NCBI GenBank assembly: GCA_017307865.1
Contig: JAFKGE010000020.1
Coordinates: forward strand, 1 to 64,000
DNA: 64,000 nt
Direction of reading: 5' to 3'
Source of the DNA: Burkholderiales bacterium
Lineage (GTDB): Bacteria > Pseudomonadota > Gammaproteobacteria > Burkholderiales > Burkholderiaceae_C
The position numbers and the translations under genes are program-made. The stretch's first letter is position 1; the number at the start of each line of letters is the position of its first letter. This document shows positions 35,752 to 44,729 of this stretch, one piece after another. Under the pieces are notes generated by a model. That model was not told where the DNA came from, did no database searches, and worked only from the letters and a program-made list of their open reading frames with translations.

Positions 35752-36297
35752 TTAAACCGGTGGTCCCGCCAACTGGACGTAGCAACTCGCCCCGGCCGCC
35801 ACCACGGTGCCCACCAGGCATTGGGGCGAGCCGGAGTCCGGTGCAACCCAGCTTGCCCCCGGGGTATTGGTGGTCAGGGACTTGATCTGCTGGGACACGG
35901 CGGTGCCATTGGTCACCATCACGGGAGCGCCGATGACGCTCACGTTCACCGTGCCGCCGCTCGCTGACGTCATTGTGACCCCTGGCACCACCGCCTGCAC
36001 CGACTGCACCCAGTGGCCGCTGGCCAGTCCCCCGGCCGCCAAGCCGCCGCCCAACAGCAGATGGGTCAGCAAGCGGCTGTCGACCCGGTCGCGCAGGGCG
36101 CGATAGGCGACCGCCATCACCAGCAGCGCCAGCAGCAGCAGCGACCATTCGCCCAAGGTGGGCACGGTTGCCGCCGACAGCGGGCCGTAGACGATGGCCC
36201 CAGCCACCGGAATGCCCGCCCAGGCGCTGGGTGCCAGACCCCAGGCGGCCAGCGCGCCGACCGCCGTCAACCCCGTGCGCAAGAAATGTCGCTTCAT
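35752..36297 (-). CDS. midcut-by-XrtH type protein (internal exosortase recognition segment)
   Basis: The 181-aa protein has an N-terminal signal peptide and an internal IPTL-CTERM-like sorting segment, VPTLGEWS at 45-52, followed by a transmembrane helix and the Arg-containing YRALRDR. In ordinary exosortase H substrates this segment is C-terminal; here about 110 residues follow, with two Cys (SPQCLVG and ASCYVQL). That layout fits the family named midcut-by-XrtH, thought to be cleaved in the middle. No exosortase gene lies in this window. Confidence 0.75.
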   Translation of the reverse strand: MKRHFLRTGLTAVGALAAWGLAPSAWAGIPVAGAIVYGPLSAATVPTLGEWSLLLLALLVMAVAYRALRDRVDSRLLTHLLLGGGLAAGGLASGHWVQSVQAVVPGVTMTSASGGTVNVSVIGAPVMVTNGTAVSQQIKSLTTNTPGASWVAPDSGSPQCLVGTVVAAGASCYVQLAGPPV

Positions 36298-36461
36298 GGC
36301 TCACCGTCCTCTTTTCAGTTGTTGAACGTGAAAATTTTCAGCAGCCTCATCTTGTTTACGCAATACGCCAAATGGCCATTTCAGGACTGTCGGCTCGGTT
36401 TTGTCTTGCGGCGGCGACATTTCATGACACGTCGCCGGACATCGACCGCCGCTGGACCCAG

Positions 36462-36839
36462 TCAGCTCTCAATCGGCTTGCCTTCCGCCTGCCAGGCCTT
36501 GATGCCGCCGTCCAGGTGCGCCACGTCGACGTAGCCCAGCGCGCGCAGGCTGAGCACGGCCAGCGCCGAGCGTCCGCCCGAGGCGCAGTGCAGGATGACG
36601 CGCCGCCGGGGGTCGAGCTCGGGCTTGTGGGCGGGGCTGCTCGGGTCGGCGTAGAACTCCAGCATGCCGCGCGAGGCATGCACCGCGCCGGCGATGCAGC
36701 CCTGGGCGCGCTCGGGCGCGTCGCGGATGTCCACCAGCGTGGCGCCGGCGGCCAGTTCGGCCTGCACCTGGTCGGGGCTCAGGTTCTCGATCTGGCTCTT
36801 GGCCTCTTGCACCAGTTGGGCGGCGGTCTGGGCGGTCAT
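36462..36839 (-). CDS. rhodanese-domain sulfurtransferase
   Basis: A single-domain rhodanese of 125 aa with active-site loop HCASGGRSA and upstream LVDIRDAPERAQGCIAGAVHASRG. It would carry a persulfide on the loop Cys. The start at 36839 (MTAQTAAQL) is chosen because upstream codons lack protein character. No signal peptide, so cytoplasmic. A CTTGACC/GGTCAAG palindrome lies about 135 bp upstream. Confidence 0.85.
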   Translation of the reverse strand: MTAQTAAQLVQEAKSQIENLSPDQVQAELAAGATLVDIRDAPERAQGCIAGAVHASRGMLEFYADPSSPAHKPELDPRRRVILHCASGGRSALAVLSLRALGYVDVAHLDGGIKAWQAEGKPIES

Positions 36840-36973
36840 GGGCGGCTCCGGTTCTGCGGTCACGGGCGCCGGGCGCATCGCCCCAGACTGCGGGAGCGGG
36901 CCGGCGAGCGGGTGGCGGAAATTTTGCGCGTGCGCGCCGACGGCCGGCAATGGGGCCGCACCCCGTGTTTACC

Positions 36974-36989
36974 CTTGACCGGGGTCAAG
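36974..36989. promoter_or_regulatory. palindrome resembling an FNR/DNR-class site upstream of the rhodanese gene
   Basis: CTTGACC-GG-GGTCAAG is a perfect palindrome with half-sites close to TTGAT-N4-ATCAA. It overlaps the parB stop codon. No matching -10 was identified, so this is a candidate only. Confidence 0.35.
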
Positions 36990-37947
36990 CCCCGCGCAGC
37001 CGCTCGATCAGGCCGTTCAGTTCGTCGAGCGAGGCGAACTGGATCGCCAGCTCGCCCGCCTGGGCGTCGGCGGCGCCGCGGCGGCCGGCCTTGCGCACGC
37101 GCACCTCGACCTGGGCCAGCAGCAGGTCGGACAGCTCTTCCTCCACCCGGCGCACGTCGCCCGACTTGTCGGCCGGCTGGTTGCGCTTGCGCGGCGCGGT
37201 GAGGTTGAACTCGGCCGACAGCTTGCGTGCCAGCGCCTCGGTCTGGCGCACGTTCAGTTTGCGCGCGGCCACCTGGTTGGCGGCGGTGATCTGCGCCGCG
37301 CCTTCCAGCGTGAGCAGGGCGCGCGCGTGGCCCATGTCCAAATCGCCCGCCATCAGCATGGTCTGCACCGGCTCGGCCAGGTTGAGCAGGCGCAGCAGGT
37401 TGCTGGCGGCGCTGCGGCTCTTGCCCACCGCCTGGGCGGCGCGCTCGTGCGTGAGGCCGAACTCCTGCACCAGGCGGCGGATGCCCTGGGCCTCTTCCAG
37501 CGGGTTGAGGTCTTCGCGCTGGATGTTCTCGATCAACGCCATGGCGGCGGCCGATTCGTCGGGCACCTCGCGCACCAGGGCGGGCACCTCGCTCAGGCCA
37601 GCCAGGCGGGCGGCGCGAAAGCGGCGCTCGCCGGCGATGATCTCGTAGCCAGCTCTTGAATCGATAGCTGTTCGCGCTTGACCATCAAGGACTGGAGCCC
37701 CATCCAACCTAGAAATGCGGCGCACCAGGATCGGCTGCATGATGCCCTGTGCCTTGATGCTTTCGGCCAGCTCGTAGAGCGCACCCTCGTCCATGCGGGT
37801 GCGCGGCTGGTACTGGCCGGGCGCCAGCTGGTCCAGCGCCAGCATCATGGGGGTGCCGGCGGGCGTGGCGGCATCCAGGGCCAGCGTGGCGGGGCCCAGC
37901 AGTGCGTCCAGGCCGCGGCCCAGGCCCTTGGGTTTCTTGGTCACCAT
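36985..37947 (-). CDS. parB: chromosome-partitioning protein ParB
   Basis: The 320-aa ParB/Spo0J protein binds parS and forms a CTP-dependent clamp. It has KGLGRGLDALLG at the N-terminus, the CTPase/ParB motif GERRFRAARLAGL (106-118), IENIQREDLNPLEEA, and helix-turn-helix VGKSRSAASNLLRLLNL. Residues about 78-99 (SRLDGAPVLDGQARTAIDSR) are not native: they match the AT-rich repeat and separate ILVRR from GYEIIAGERR, which are normally nearly contiguous. Four parS sites lie in rsmG and mnmG nearby. Confidence 0.93.
   Translation of the reverse strand: MVTKKPKGLGRGLDALLGPATLALDAATPAGTPMMLALDQLAPGQYQPRTRMDEGALYELAESIKAQGIMQPILVRRISRLDGAPVLDGQARTAIDSRAGYEIIAGERRFRAARLAGLSEVPALVREVPDESAAAMALIENIQREDLNPLEEAQGIRRLVQEFGLTHERAAQAVGKSRSAASNLLRLLNLAEPVQTMLMAGDLDMGHARALLTLEGAAQITAANQVAARKLNVRQTEALARKLSAEFNLTAPRKRNQPADKSGDVRRVEEELSDLLLAQVEVRVRKAGRRGAADAQAGELAIQFASLDELNGLIERLRGA
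37651..37716 (-). repeat. AT-rich dispersed repeat inserted in-frame in parB
   Basis: The plus strand reads CTTGAATCGATAGCTGTTCGCGCTTGACC, continuing as AAGGACTGGAGCCCCATCC. It encodes 22 extra residues including GQARTAIDSR, in the same register as the aroQ and purK copies, next to the ParB nucleotide-binding region. Confidence 0.7.
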
Positions 37948-37974
37948 GGTGGGGGCTCCAATGCAGAGGTTGGT

Positions 37975-38538
37975 TCAGGACGCGGCGGGCGTGGCGGCCA
38001 GCGCGCGCAGGGCTTGCCAGCCTTCGGGCCAGTCGCCCAGGCCGGAGTCGGCGTTGAGGTGGCCGCGCGCGCCCAAGTCGTGCCAGCCGGCGCCCCAGTC
38101 CTGCGCCAGCTGCCGGGCGTAGTCCAGGCGGGCGTAGGGGTCGTCGCTGCTGGCCACGACCAGGGCGGGAAAAGGCAGGCGCTGGCGCGCGGGCGGCGCC
38201 CAGCCGGGGATCTGCTGGCGCAGGTCGGCGCGCTCGATCTCGGGCGGCGCCACCAGCAGCGCGCCGGCCACGCGCGCCGTTTCGCGCGAATGCGCGGCCC
38301 ACCAGGCCAGCAGCAGGCAGCCCAGGCTGTGCGCCGCCAGCAGCACCGGGGCGGGCTGCGCCAGCAGGACTTCTTGCAGGCGCGCCGTCCAGTCGCCGCG
38401 CAGCGGGCGCTGCCAGTCGTGCTGCTGCACGCGGATGGCGCCGTGCCCGGCCTCCCAGCGGCTTTGCCAGTGGCCGGGGCCGCTGCCCAGCCAGCCGGGC
38501 AAGGTCAGCACGCGGGGCGTGGCTTGATGATCTATCAT
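37975..38538 (-). CDS. RBBP9/YdeN-type alpha/beta hydrolase
   Basis: A 187-aa small serine hydrolase: LTLPGWLGSGPGHWQSRWE at the N-terminus, nucleophile AHSLGC, and a terminal GHLNADSGLGDWPEG carrying the catalytic His region. It lies between parA and parB on the same strand, replacing the usual direct parA-parB adjacency. The 5' gap to parA is filled by the AT-rich repeat, which abuts its ATG. Substrate unknown. Confidence 0.82.
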   Translation of the reverse strand: MIDHQATPRVLTLPGWLGSGPGHWQSRWEAGHGAIRVQQHDWQRPLRGDWTARLQEVLLAQPAPVLLAAHSLGCLLLAWWAAHSRETARVAGALLVAPPEIERADLRQQIPGWAPPARQRLPFPALVVASSDDPYARLDYARQLAQDWGAGWHDLGARGHLNADSGLGDWPEGWQALRALAATPAAS

Positions 38539-38593
38539 TTTGATAGCTGCTCGCGCTTGCTGCATCCGGGCAAACCGCCCATTTGACCCTGAA
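38539..38593. repeat. AT-rich dispersed repeat filling the parA-hydrolase gap
   Basis: The 55-bp gap continues the TATCATTTTGATAGCTGCTCGCGCTTG block into GCATCCGGGCAAACCGCCCATTTGACC, a repeat copy that begins at the hydrolase start codon. Confidence 0.6.
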
Positions 38594-39379
38594 TCATGCG
38601 CGCAGGCCGCGCGCCACCAGCTCTTCGGCAAAGGCGACGAAGGCCTTGCTGCCCTTGGCCGCCGGGTCGAACAGCACGCCGGGCAGGCCGTAGCTGGGCG
38701 CCTCGGCCAAGCGCACGTTGCGCGGGATAATGGCGTCGAACACCTTGTCGCCGTAGTGCGCCTTGAGCTGGTCGCTGACCTGCTGCTGCAAGGTGATGCG
38801 GGCGTCGAACATCATGCGCAGCAGGCCGATCAGGCGCAGGTCGCGGTTGAGGTTGGCGTGCACCTGGCGGATGGTGTTGGTCAGGTCGGCCAGGCCTTCG
38901 AGCGCGAAGTACTCGCACTGCATGGGCACGATCACGCCCTGGGCGGCGCACAGGCCGTTGAGCGTGAGCATGCTCAAGCTGGGCGGGCAGTCGATCAGCA
39001 CGAAGTCGTAGTCGGTGCTCACTTGCGCCAGCGCGTCCTTCAGGCGGCGCTCGCGGCGCTCTTCGCCCACCAGCTCGACCTCGGCGCCGGCCAGCTCGCG
39101 GTTGGCGCCCAGCACGGCGTAGCCGGCGCCGGCCTCCTTCAGCTTGTCGGGCACCACGGCGGCCTCGGCGATGCTGGCCGATTCGAGCAGCACGTCGTAC
39201 ACCGACAGCTCCATCGCGCGCTTGTCCACGCCCGAACCCATGGTGGCGTTGCCCTGCGGGTCCAGGTCGACCAGCAGCACGCGCTGGCCGATGTGCGCCA
39301 GGGCAGCAGCCAGGTTGACCGTGGTGGTGGTCTTGCCGACGCCGCCCTTCTGGTTGGCGATGCAGAAGATTTGAGCCAT
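38594..39379 (-). CDS. parA: chromosome-partitioning ATPase ParA/Soj
   Basis: The 261-aa deviant Walker ATPase has IANQKGGVGKTTTTVNLAAAL, LLVDLDPQGNATMG and FVLIDCPPSLSMLTLNGL. ParA binds DNA nonspecifically and moves ParB-parS complexes. It is preceded by a lysE-type gene (7-bp gap) in the rsmG-mnmG cluster, typical of origin-proximal regions, although no dnaA or oriC is seen here. Confidence 0.96.
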   Translation of the reverse strand: MAQIFCIANQKGGVGKTTTTVNLAAALAHIGQRVLLVDLDPQGNATMGSGVDKRAMELSVYDVLLESASIAEAAVVPDKLKEAGAGYAVLGANRELAGAEVELVGEERRERRLKDALAQVSTDYDFVLIDCPPSLSMLTLNGLCAAQGVIVPMQCEYFALEGLADLTNTIRQVHANLNRDLRLIGLLRMMFDARITLQQQVSDQLKAHYGDKVFDAIIPRNVRLAEAPSYGLPGVLFDPAAKGSKAFVAFAEELVARGLRA

Positions 39380-39386
39380 CGGGGGT

Positions 39387-40010
39387 TCAGTGCGAAGTGA
39401 CCAGCTTGACGCCGAAGCCGATCAAAAACACGCTGGCCAGCTTGCGCAGCAGGCTGCTCAGGCGGGCGCTGGCGCGCAGGCGCTCGGCAAAGCGATGCAC
39501 CAGCAGCGACTCGATCAGGCCGTACAGCAAGGTCAGCACGGCGGCGGTGGCCGCCAATGCAGCGAAAGTGATCATGCCCTGCTGGCGCGCCGGGTCGATG
39601 AACAGCGGCAGGAAGGCAACGTAGAACACGATCGCCTTGGGATTGAACAGGGTGATCAAGAACCCCTGGCGAAAATGCCGCCGCGTGGTGGGCGCCGCCA
39701 CCGCCGCGCCTTCGCCCTCGCCCGGGCGCAGGCGCCACATGCGGATGCCCAGCCAGGCCAGATAGATGGCGCCCACCCATTGCAGGGCCGAAAACGCCAT
39801 CGGATAGGCGTGCAGCAACGCCGCCACGCCACCCAGGGCGCAGCCGATCAGCACCTGGTCGCCCACCATGACGCCCAGCGTGGCGGCCAGGCCACCGCGC
39901 ATGCCGTGCTGCGTGGCACCGGTGGCGATCACCAAATTGCCGGGGCCGGGGATCATCAAGAACAGCCAGAACGCGGCAACGAAGGCGGCGTAGTCGGTGA
40001 TTCCAAACAT
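39387..40010 (-). CDS. LysE/RhtB-family amino-acid exporter
   Basis: A 207-aa inner-membrane protein with about six transmembrane segments and the family opening FWLFLMIPGPGNLVIATGATQHG, then GFLITLFNPKAIVFYVAFLP. Members export amino acids or homoserine lactones; substrate cannot be told. It is inserted between rsmG and parA on the same strand. Confidence 0.9.
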   Translation of the reverse strand: MFGITDYAAFVAAFWLFLMIPGPGNLVIATGATQHGMRGGLAATLGVMVGDQVLIGCALGGVAALLHAYPMAFSALQWVGAIYLAWLGIRMWRLRPGEGEGAAVAAPTTRRHFRQGFLITLFNPKAIVFYVAFLPLFIDPARQQGMITFAALAATAAVLTLLYGLIESLLVHRFAERLRASARLSSLLRKLASVFLIGFGVKLVTSH

Positions 40011-40084
40011 GCTTGAAATTTCTCGGAGGTGAGTGGCGAGTTTACGGGACTTTGGCGCGCCACCGAACGCGATTTCGCCCCGGA

Positions 40085-40100
40085 TGTTTCACGTGGAACC
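40085..40100. promoter_or_regulatory. parS site 1
   Basis: TGTTTCACGTGGAACC matches the bacterial parS consensus TGTTYCACGTGRAACA at 15 of 16 positions. It spans the end of rsmG, about 2 kb upstream of parB. Confidence 0.8.
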
Positions 40101-40745
40101 GGTCGGCCGCAGCCACACCAGACAGCGTTCGGCGTCCAGGCCGGGCACGTGCAGGAGTTCCACGTGAAACACCTCGGCCCCCGCCGGCAGGGCCGCGATC
40201 TCGTCGTCGGGGCGCTTGCCCTTCATGGCCAGCCAGACGCCCTGCTCCGCCAGAGCGCCGCGCGACCAGCTGATGAAGTCGGTCAGCGAGGCAAAGGCAC
40301 GCGAGACGATGATGTCGAAGGGCTCGCGCACCGCCTCGACCCGGGCATGGCGCCCCGCCAGATTGCCCAGGCCCAATGCGCCCGCTGCCTGCTGCACGAA
40401 GGCCGCCTTCTTGGCCACCGCGTCCACGCAGGTGACGGCGATCTCGGGGCAGCAGATGGCGATGACCACGCCCGGCAAGCCGCCGCCGCTGCCCACGTCG
40501 AGCAGCCGCGCCGGGCGCCCCTGGGTGTGGCGACTCAGCGGCGCCACCACGGCCAGGCTGTCCAGCAGATGGTGCGTCAGCATCTGCGCCGGGTCGCGCA
40601 GCGCCGTCAGGTTGTAGACGCGGTTCCATTTGGCCAGCAGGTCCAGATAGGCCAGCAGCCGGGTCTGCGCGGCCTCGTCCAGCGCGAGGCCCAGCGCCGC
40701 CGCGCCCTGGCGCAGGCGCTCGGCGCGATCCGCCGCGCCGCTCAT
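40089..40745 (-). CDS. rsmG: 16S rRNA (guanine527-N7) methyltransferase
   Basis: The 218-aa GidB/RsmG protein methylates G527 of 16S rRNA. It has [29 protein letters not shown] motif [17 protein letters not shown] and [14 protein letters not shown] 40745 overlaps the mnmG stop as ATGA. Two parS sites lie at its 3' end. Confidence 0.96.
   Translation of the reverse strand: MSGAADRAERLRQGAAALGLALDEAAQTRLLAYLDLLAKWNRVYNLTALRDPAQMLTHHLLDSLAVVAPLSRHTQGRPARLLDVGSGGGLPGVVIAICCPEIAVTCVDAVAKKAAFVQQAAGALGLGNLAGRHARVEAVREPFDIIVSRAFASLTDFISWSRGALAEQGVWLAMKGKRPDDEIAALPAGAEVFHVELLHVPGLDAERCLVWLRPTGST
40156..40171. promoter_or_regulatory. parS site 2
   Basis: AGTTCCACGTGAAACA matches 15 of 16 positions of TGTTCCACGTGAAACA. 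It lies within the 3' end of rsmG, 71 bp from site 1 and in inverse orientation. Confidence 0.82.
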
Positions 40746-42727
40746 GCGGCGCGCGCGTCCGCATCGGCGCTGCTCGCCTGCAGCGCCTGCGGCAAGCCGC
40801 CCTTCTTCTTCAGGTGAATCAGCAGCAGCGACACGGCGGCCGGCGTAACGCCGGAAATGCGCCCGGCCTGACCCAGAGTCTCGGGCCGGTGCTTTTGCAG
40901 CTTTTGCCGCACCTCGATCGACAGCGCGCTCACCTGCATGTAGTCCAGATCGGGCGGCAGTCGCAGGTTCTCGTAATGCGCGGCGCGCTCCACCTCGTCG
41001 CGCTGACGGTCGATGTAGCCGGCGTACTTGGCGGCAATCTCCACCTGCTCGACCACCTCGTCCGCCGCATCGCCCAGCGTTTCACGTGAAACACCGCCGG
41101 CGGCGTAACGCCCGCCGTCCAGGCTCATCAGCGCCGCGTGGTCGATGCCCGGCCGGCGCAGCAGGTCGAACAGATTGTGCTCGTGCTCGATGGCCTTGCC
41201 CAGCACGCGCGCCGACTCCTCGGCCGGCAGGATCGCGGGGTTGACCCAGGTGGCCTTGAGCCGTTCGGTTTCACGTGAAACCGCATCGCGCTTGCGGTTG
41301 AAGACGTCCCAGCGCGCGTCGTCGACCAGGCCCAGGCGCCGGCCGGTCTCGGTCAGGCGCATGTCGGCGTTGTCCTCGCGCAGCTGCAGGCGGTATTCGG
41401 CCCGGCTGGTGAACATGCGGTAGGGCTCGGTCACGCCCTTGGTGATCAAATCGTCCACCAGCACGCCCAGGTAGGCCCCGTCGCGGCCGGGCAGCCAGGC
41501 GCTCTCGCCCCGGCACAGCAGCGCCGCGTTGATGCCGGCAAACAGGCCCTGCGCCGCCGCTTCTTCGTAGCCGGTGGTGCCGTTGATTTGGCCGGCAAAG
41601 AACAGGCCGGCGATGGCGCGGGTCTCGAAACTGCCTTTCAGCGCACGCGGGTCGAAATAGTCGTACTCGATGGCGTAGCCCGGCCGCAGGATGTGCGCGT
41701 TTTCCAGCCCGGCGATGCTGCGCACCAGCTGGTACTGGATGTCGAACGGCAGGCTGGTCGAGATGCCGTTGGGGTAGACCTCGTGGGTGTCCAGGCCCTC
41801 GGGCTCCAGAAAGATCTGGTGGCTGTCCTTGCCGGCAAAGCGGTTGATCTTGTCTTCCACGCTGGGGCAATAGCGCGGGCCCACGCCCTCGATCTTGCCG
41901 GTGAACATGGGGCTGCGATCGAAGCCCGTGCGGATGATGGCGTGCGTGCGCTCGTTGGTGTGGGTCACCCAGCACGGCAGCTGGCGCGGGTGCATCGCCG
42001 CGCGGCCCATGAAGCTGAACACCGGCATTCGCGCGTTCTGCCCGCCCGGCATGCCGTCGCCCGGCTGCACCTCGCAACGGCCGAAGTCGATCGTGCGCCC
42101 ATCCAGCCGCGGCGGCGTGCCGGTCTTCAGGCGCCCCTGCGGCAGCTTGAGTTCCTTCAGCCGCGCCGACAGCGACACCGCCGGCGGGTCGCCCGCGCGG
42201 CCGGCGGGGTAGTTGTCCAGGCCAACGTGGATGCGCCCGTCCAGAAAGGTGCCGGCTGTCAGCACCACCGCACGCGCCCGAAAGGCAATGCCCACCTGGG
42301 TGACGGCGCCGACCACGCGGTCGCCCTCCAGCAGCAGGTCGTCCACCGCCTGCTGGAACAGCACCAGATTGGGCTGGTTCTCCAGTCGGCGGCGGATGGC
42401 GGCCTTGTACCGCACGCGGTCGGCCTGCGCCCGCGTGGCGCGCACGGCCGGGCCCTTGCTGCCGTTGAGGATGCGAAACTGGATGCCCGCCTCGTCGGTG
42501 GCCAGCGCCATGGCGCCGCCCAGCGCGTCGACCTCGCGCACCAGGTGGCCCTTGCCGATGCCGCCGATGCTGGGGTTGCAGCTCATCTGCCCCAGGGTCT
42601 CGATGTTGTGCGTCAGCAGCAGGGTGCGCGCGCCCATGCGGGCGGCCGCCAGCGCCGCCTCGGTGCCGGCGTGGCCGCCACCGACGACGATGACATCAAA
42701 GGATTCGGGGTGCAGATAGGGCGTCAC
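40742..42727 (-). CDS. mnmG: tRNA uridine-5-carboxymethylaminomethyl modification enzyme MnmG
   Basis: MnmG (GidA) with MnmE builds cmnm5U34 in tRNAs. The 661-aa protein starts at GTG 42727 and shows FAD motif [55 protein letters not shown] and [16 protein letters not shown]-like [14 protein letters not shown]. Length and domains are normal. Two parS sites with perfect GTTTCACGTGAAAC cores are embedded in its coding sequence, encoding VSRET each time. Confidence 0.96.
   Translation of the reverse strand: MTPYLHPESFDVIVVGGGHAGTEAALAAARMGARTLLLTHNIETLGQMSCNPSIGGIGKGHLVREVDALGGAMALATDEAGIQFRILNGSKGPAVRATRAQADRVRYKAAIRRRLENQPNLVLFQQAVDDLLLEGDRVVGAVTQVGIAFRARAVVLTAGTFLDGRIHVGLDNYPAGRAGDPPAVSLSARLKELKLPQGRLKTGTPPRLDGRTIDFGRCEVQPGDGMPGGQNARMPVFSFMGRAAMHPRQLPCWVTHTNERTHAIIRTGFDRSPMFTGKIEGVGPRYCPSVEDKINRFAGKDSHQIFLEPEGLDTHEVYPNGISTSLPFDIQYQLVRSIAGLENAHILRPGYAIEYDYFDPRALKGSFETRAIAGLFFAGQINGTTGYEEAAAQGLFAGINAALLCRGESAWLPGRDGAYLGVLVDDLITKGVTEPYRMFTSRAEYRLQLREDNADMRLTETGRRLGLVDDARWDVFNRKRDAVSRETERLKATWVNPAILPAEESARVLGKAIEHEHNLFDLLRRPGIDHAALMSLDGGRYAAGGVSRETLGDAADEVVEQVEIAAKYAGYIDRQRDEVERAAHYENLRLPPDLDYMQVSALSIEVRQKLQKHRPETLGQAGRISGVTPAAVSLLLIHLKKKGGLPQALQASSADADARAA
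41078..41093. promoter_or_regulatory. parS site 3
   Basis: CGTTTCACGTGAAACA has a perfect 14-bp palindromic core GTTTCACGTGAAAC and lies inside mnmG. Confidence 0.85.
41267..41282. promoter_or_regulatory. parS site 4
   Basis: GGTTTCACGTGAAACC is a perfect 16-bp palindrome with the full parS core, inside mnmG about 190 bp from site 3. Confidence 0.85.
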
Positions 42728-42981
42728 GACAGGGCTCCAGCGCCGCCCGGCCAGGCTGGCACGGGCAAACTGCCTATTTTATGAGCAAATCGACCTTGAC
42801 CGTTGCCGGGTCGCCGCAGACAGCTATTATTTATATAGCATTCCCGCCCCCCGCTTGCCCGCACTGGAAACACCGCCAAGCCGGCCCGCCGTCGCCCGCC
42901 TCGGTCGCCTGCGTGACAATGGGCACGTCGCCCGCTGGCGGTGCCAGCCGCGCGATGGTTTCAACCGAAGGAGACTCGTCC

Positions 42982-44292
42982 ATGGCCAACGCCAAACCCG
43001 CGGCAGCGGTGTCCACCGCGCACGTCCTGCCGTCCTACCTCGACCCCAATCACCTCGGCCCCTGGGGCATCTACCTGCAGCAGATCGACCGCGTCACGCC
43101 CTACCTGGGCCACCTGGCGCGCTGGGTCGAGACGCTCAAGCGCCCCAAGCGCGCGCTGATCGTCGACGTGCCGATCGAGCTGGACAACGGCACCATCGCC
43201 CACTTCGAGGGCTACCGCGTGCAGCACAACACCAGCCGCGGTCCCGGCAAGGGCGGCGTGCGCTTTCACCAGGACGTGACGCTGTCCGAGGTGATGGCGC
43301 TGTCGGCCTGGATGAGCATCAAGAACGCGGCGGTGAACGTGCCCTACGGCGGCGCCAAGGGCGGCATCCGCGTCGATCCGCGCACGCTCTCGCACAAGGA
43401 GCTGGAGCGCCTGACGCGCCGCTACACCAGCGAGATCGGCATCATCATCGGCCCGTCCAAGGACATCCCCGCGCCCGACGTCAACACCAACGACAAGATC
43501 ATGGCCTGGATGATGGACACCTACTCGATGAACGTGGGTTCCACCGCCACCGGCGTGGTCACCGGCAAGCCGGTGGACATGGGCGGCTCGCTGGGCCGCA
43601 AGGAGGCGACGGGCCGGGGTGTGTTCACCGTGGCCTGCGAGGCCGCCAAGCAGATCGGCCTGCCGATCGAGGGCGCGCGCGTGGCCGTGCAGGGCTTCGG
43701 CAACGTCGGCGGCATCGCCGGCAAGCTGTTTGCCGAGGCCGGTGCGCTGATCGTCGCCGTGCAGGACCATACCGGCGGCGTGGCCAACGACAAGGGCCTG
43801 GCCGTGCCCAAGCTGCTGGAACACGTGGCCAAGACCGGCGGCGTGGCCGGCTTCAAGGGCGGCGAGGCCATCACGGCGGCCGACTTCTGGGCCTGCACCT
43901 GCGACATCATGGTGCCCGCCGCGCTGGAAGGCCAGGTCACGCGGGCCAACGCCGGCAAGATCAAGGCCAAGATGCTGATCGAGGGCGCCAACGGCCCCAC
44001 CACCCCCGAGGCCGACGACATCCTGCACGACAAGGGCGTGCTGGTGGTGCCCGACGTCATCGCCAACGCCGGCGGCGTCACCGTCAGCTATTTCGAATGG
44101 GTGCAGGACTTCTCCAGCTTCTTCTGGGACGAGGACGAGATCAACCGCCGCCTGGTCGGCATCATGAAGCACGCCTTCGACGCCGTCTGGCAGACCGCGC
44201 AGGCGCACCAGGTCAGCCTGCGCACCGCCGCCTACATCGTGGCCTGCACGCGCATCCTGAACGCGCGCGACCTGCGCGGGCTGTATCCGTGA
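42982..44292 (+). CDS. gdhA: Glu/Leu/Phe/Val dehydrogenase (NAD(P)-glutamate dehydrogenase)
   Basis: The 436-aa protein interconverts glutamate and 2-oxoglutarate plus ammonia. It has [20 protein letters not shown], catalytic [33 protein letters not shown], and the nucleotide-binding [23 protein letters not shown] 8 bases before ATG 42982 fixes the start. The region 42,728-42,981 holds AT-rich sequence (CTATTATTTATATAG) that could contain its promoter or a repeat fragment. Confidence 0.92.
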   Translation: MANAKPAAAVSTAHVLPSYLDPNHLGPWGIYLQQIDRVTPYLGHLARWVETLKRPKRALIVDVPIELDNGTIAHFEGYRVQHNTSRGPGKGGVRFHQDVTLSEVMALSAWMSIKNAAVNVPYGGAKGGIRVDPRTLSHKELERLTRRYTSEIGIIIGPSKDIPAPDVNTNDKIMAWMMDTYSMNVGSTATGVVTGKPVDMGGSLGRKEATGRGVFTVACEAAKQIGLPIEGARVAVQGFGNVGGIAGKLFAEAGALIVAVQDHTGGVANDKGLAVPKLLEHVAKTGGVAGFKGGEAITAADFWACTCDIMVPAALEGQVTRANAGKIKAKMLIEGANGPTTPEADDILHDKGVLVVPDVIANAGGVTVSYFEWVQDFSSFFWDEDEINRRLVGIMKHAFDAVWQTAQAHQVSLRTAAYIVACTRILNARDLRGLYP

Positions 44293-44328
44293 CGCTCCCT
44301 GATGCGGCTGCGCATTTGAAAAGACGAA

Positions 44329-44616
44329 ACATGCCGGCCGCGGGGCGGGATCCCGCCGTTGGGGCGCCCGGCTCCGTTCATGTCCCCCACCGGCCTGCGG
44401 CCGGCTCCGCCTTCACTTCACTGCGCCGGGCACCCCGACGACCTGATCCGAGGCATCGCGGGTCGAGCAGGCCGCCTGGTGTGTGACCGCCGCCTCCCGC
44501 CAAGGGGCATGGGTGGGCAGCGCAGCGAGGTCAAGGAGGAGATGGCCGTCGCAGACGGACAGCGGGGGACACGAGCGGAGCTGCCCATCCAAGCCCCTTG
44601 GCGCGCCACCGCCCGT
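44329..44616. repeat. 288-bp structured intergenic repeat, copy 1
   Basis: The 437-bp gdhA-gst gap contains this repeat, over 90% identical by eye to 47,814-48,108. It has two long stem-loops: GGGGCGCCCGGC...GCCGGGCACCCC enclosing CCGGCC-TGC-GGCCGG, and CCAAGGGGCATGGGTGGGCAGC...GCTGCCCA...GCCCCTTGG. Short ORFs in it are not conserved in a coding manner. The remaining bases (44,617-44,729) show nothing else. Confidence 0.85.
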
Positions 44617-44729
44617 CGTGGACGGCATATCCCGCAACAGCAAACGCGAGGGCTTTCTGCTACGCTGGCTGCGCCCCGGCGGCGCCTAAGCGCCACCGGG
44701 CCCGCGTCCAAACCTCCGCCTTTTCAACC

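Noticed and set aside
42728-42981. Possible origin of replication beside mnmG
   Set aside because: There are no DnaA-box clusters or dnaA/dnaN/rpmH genes here; AT-rich bases are few and partly repeat-derived. Proximity to parS alone is not enough.
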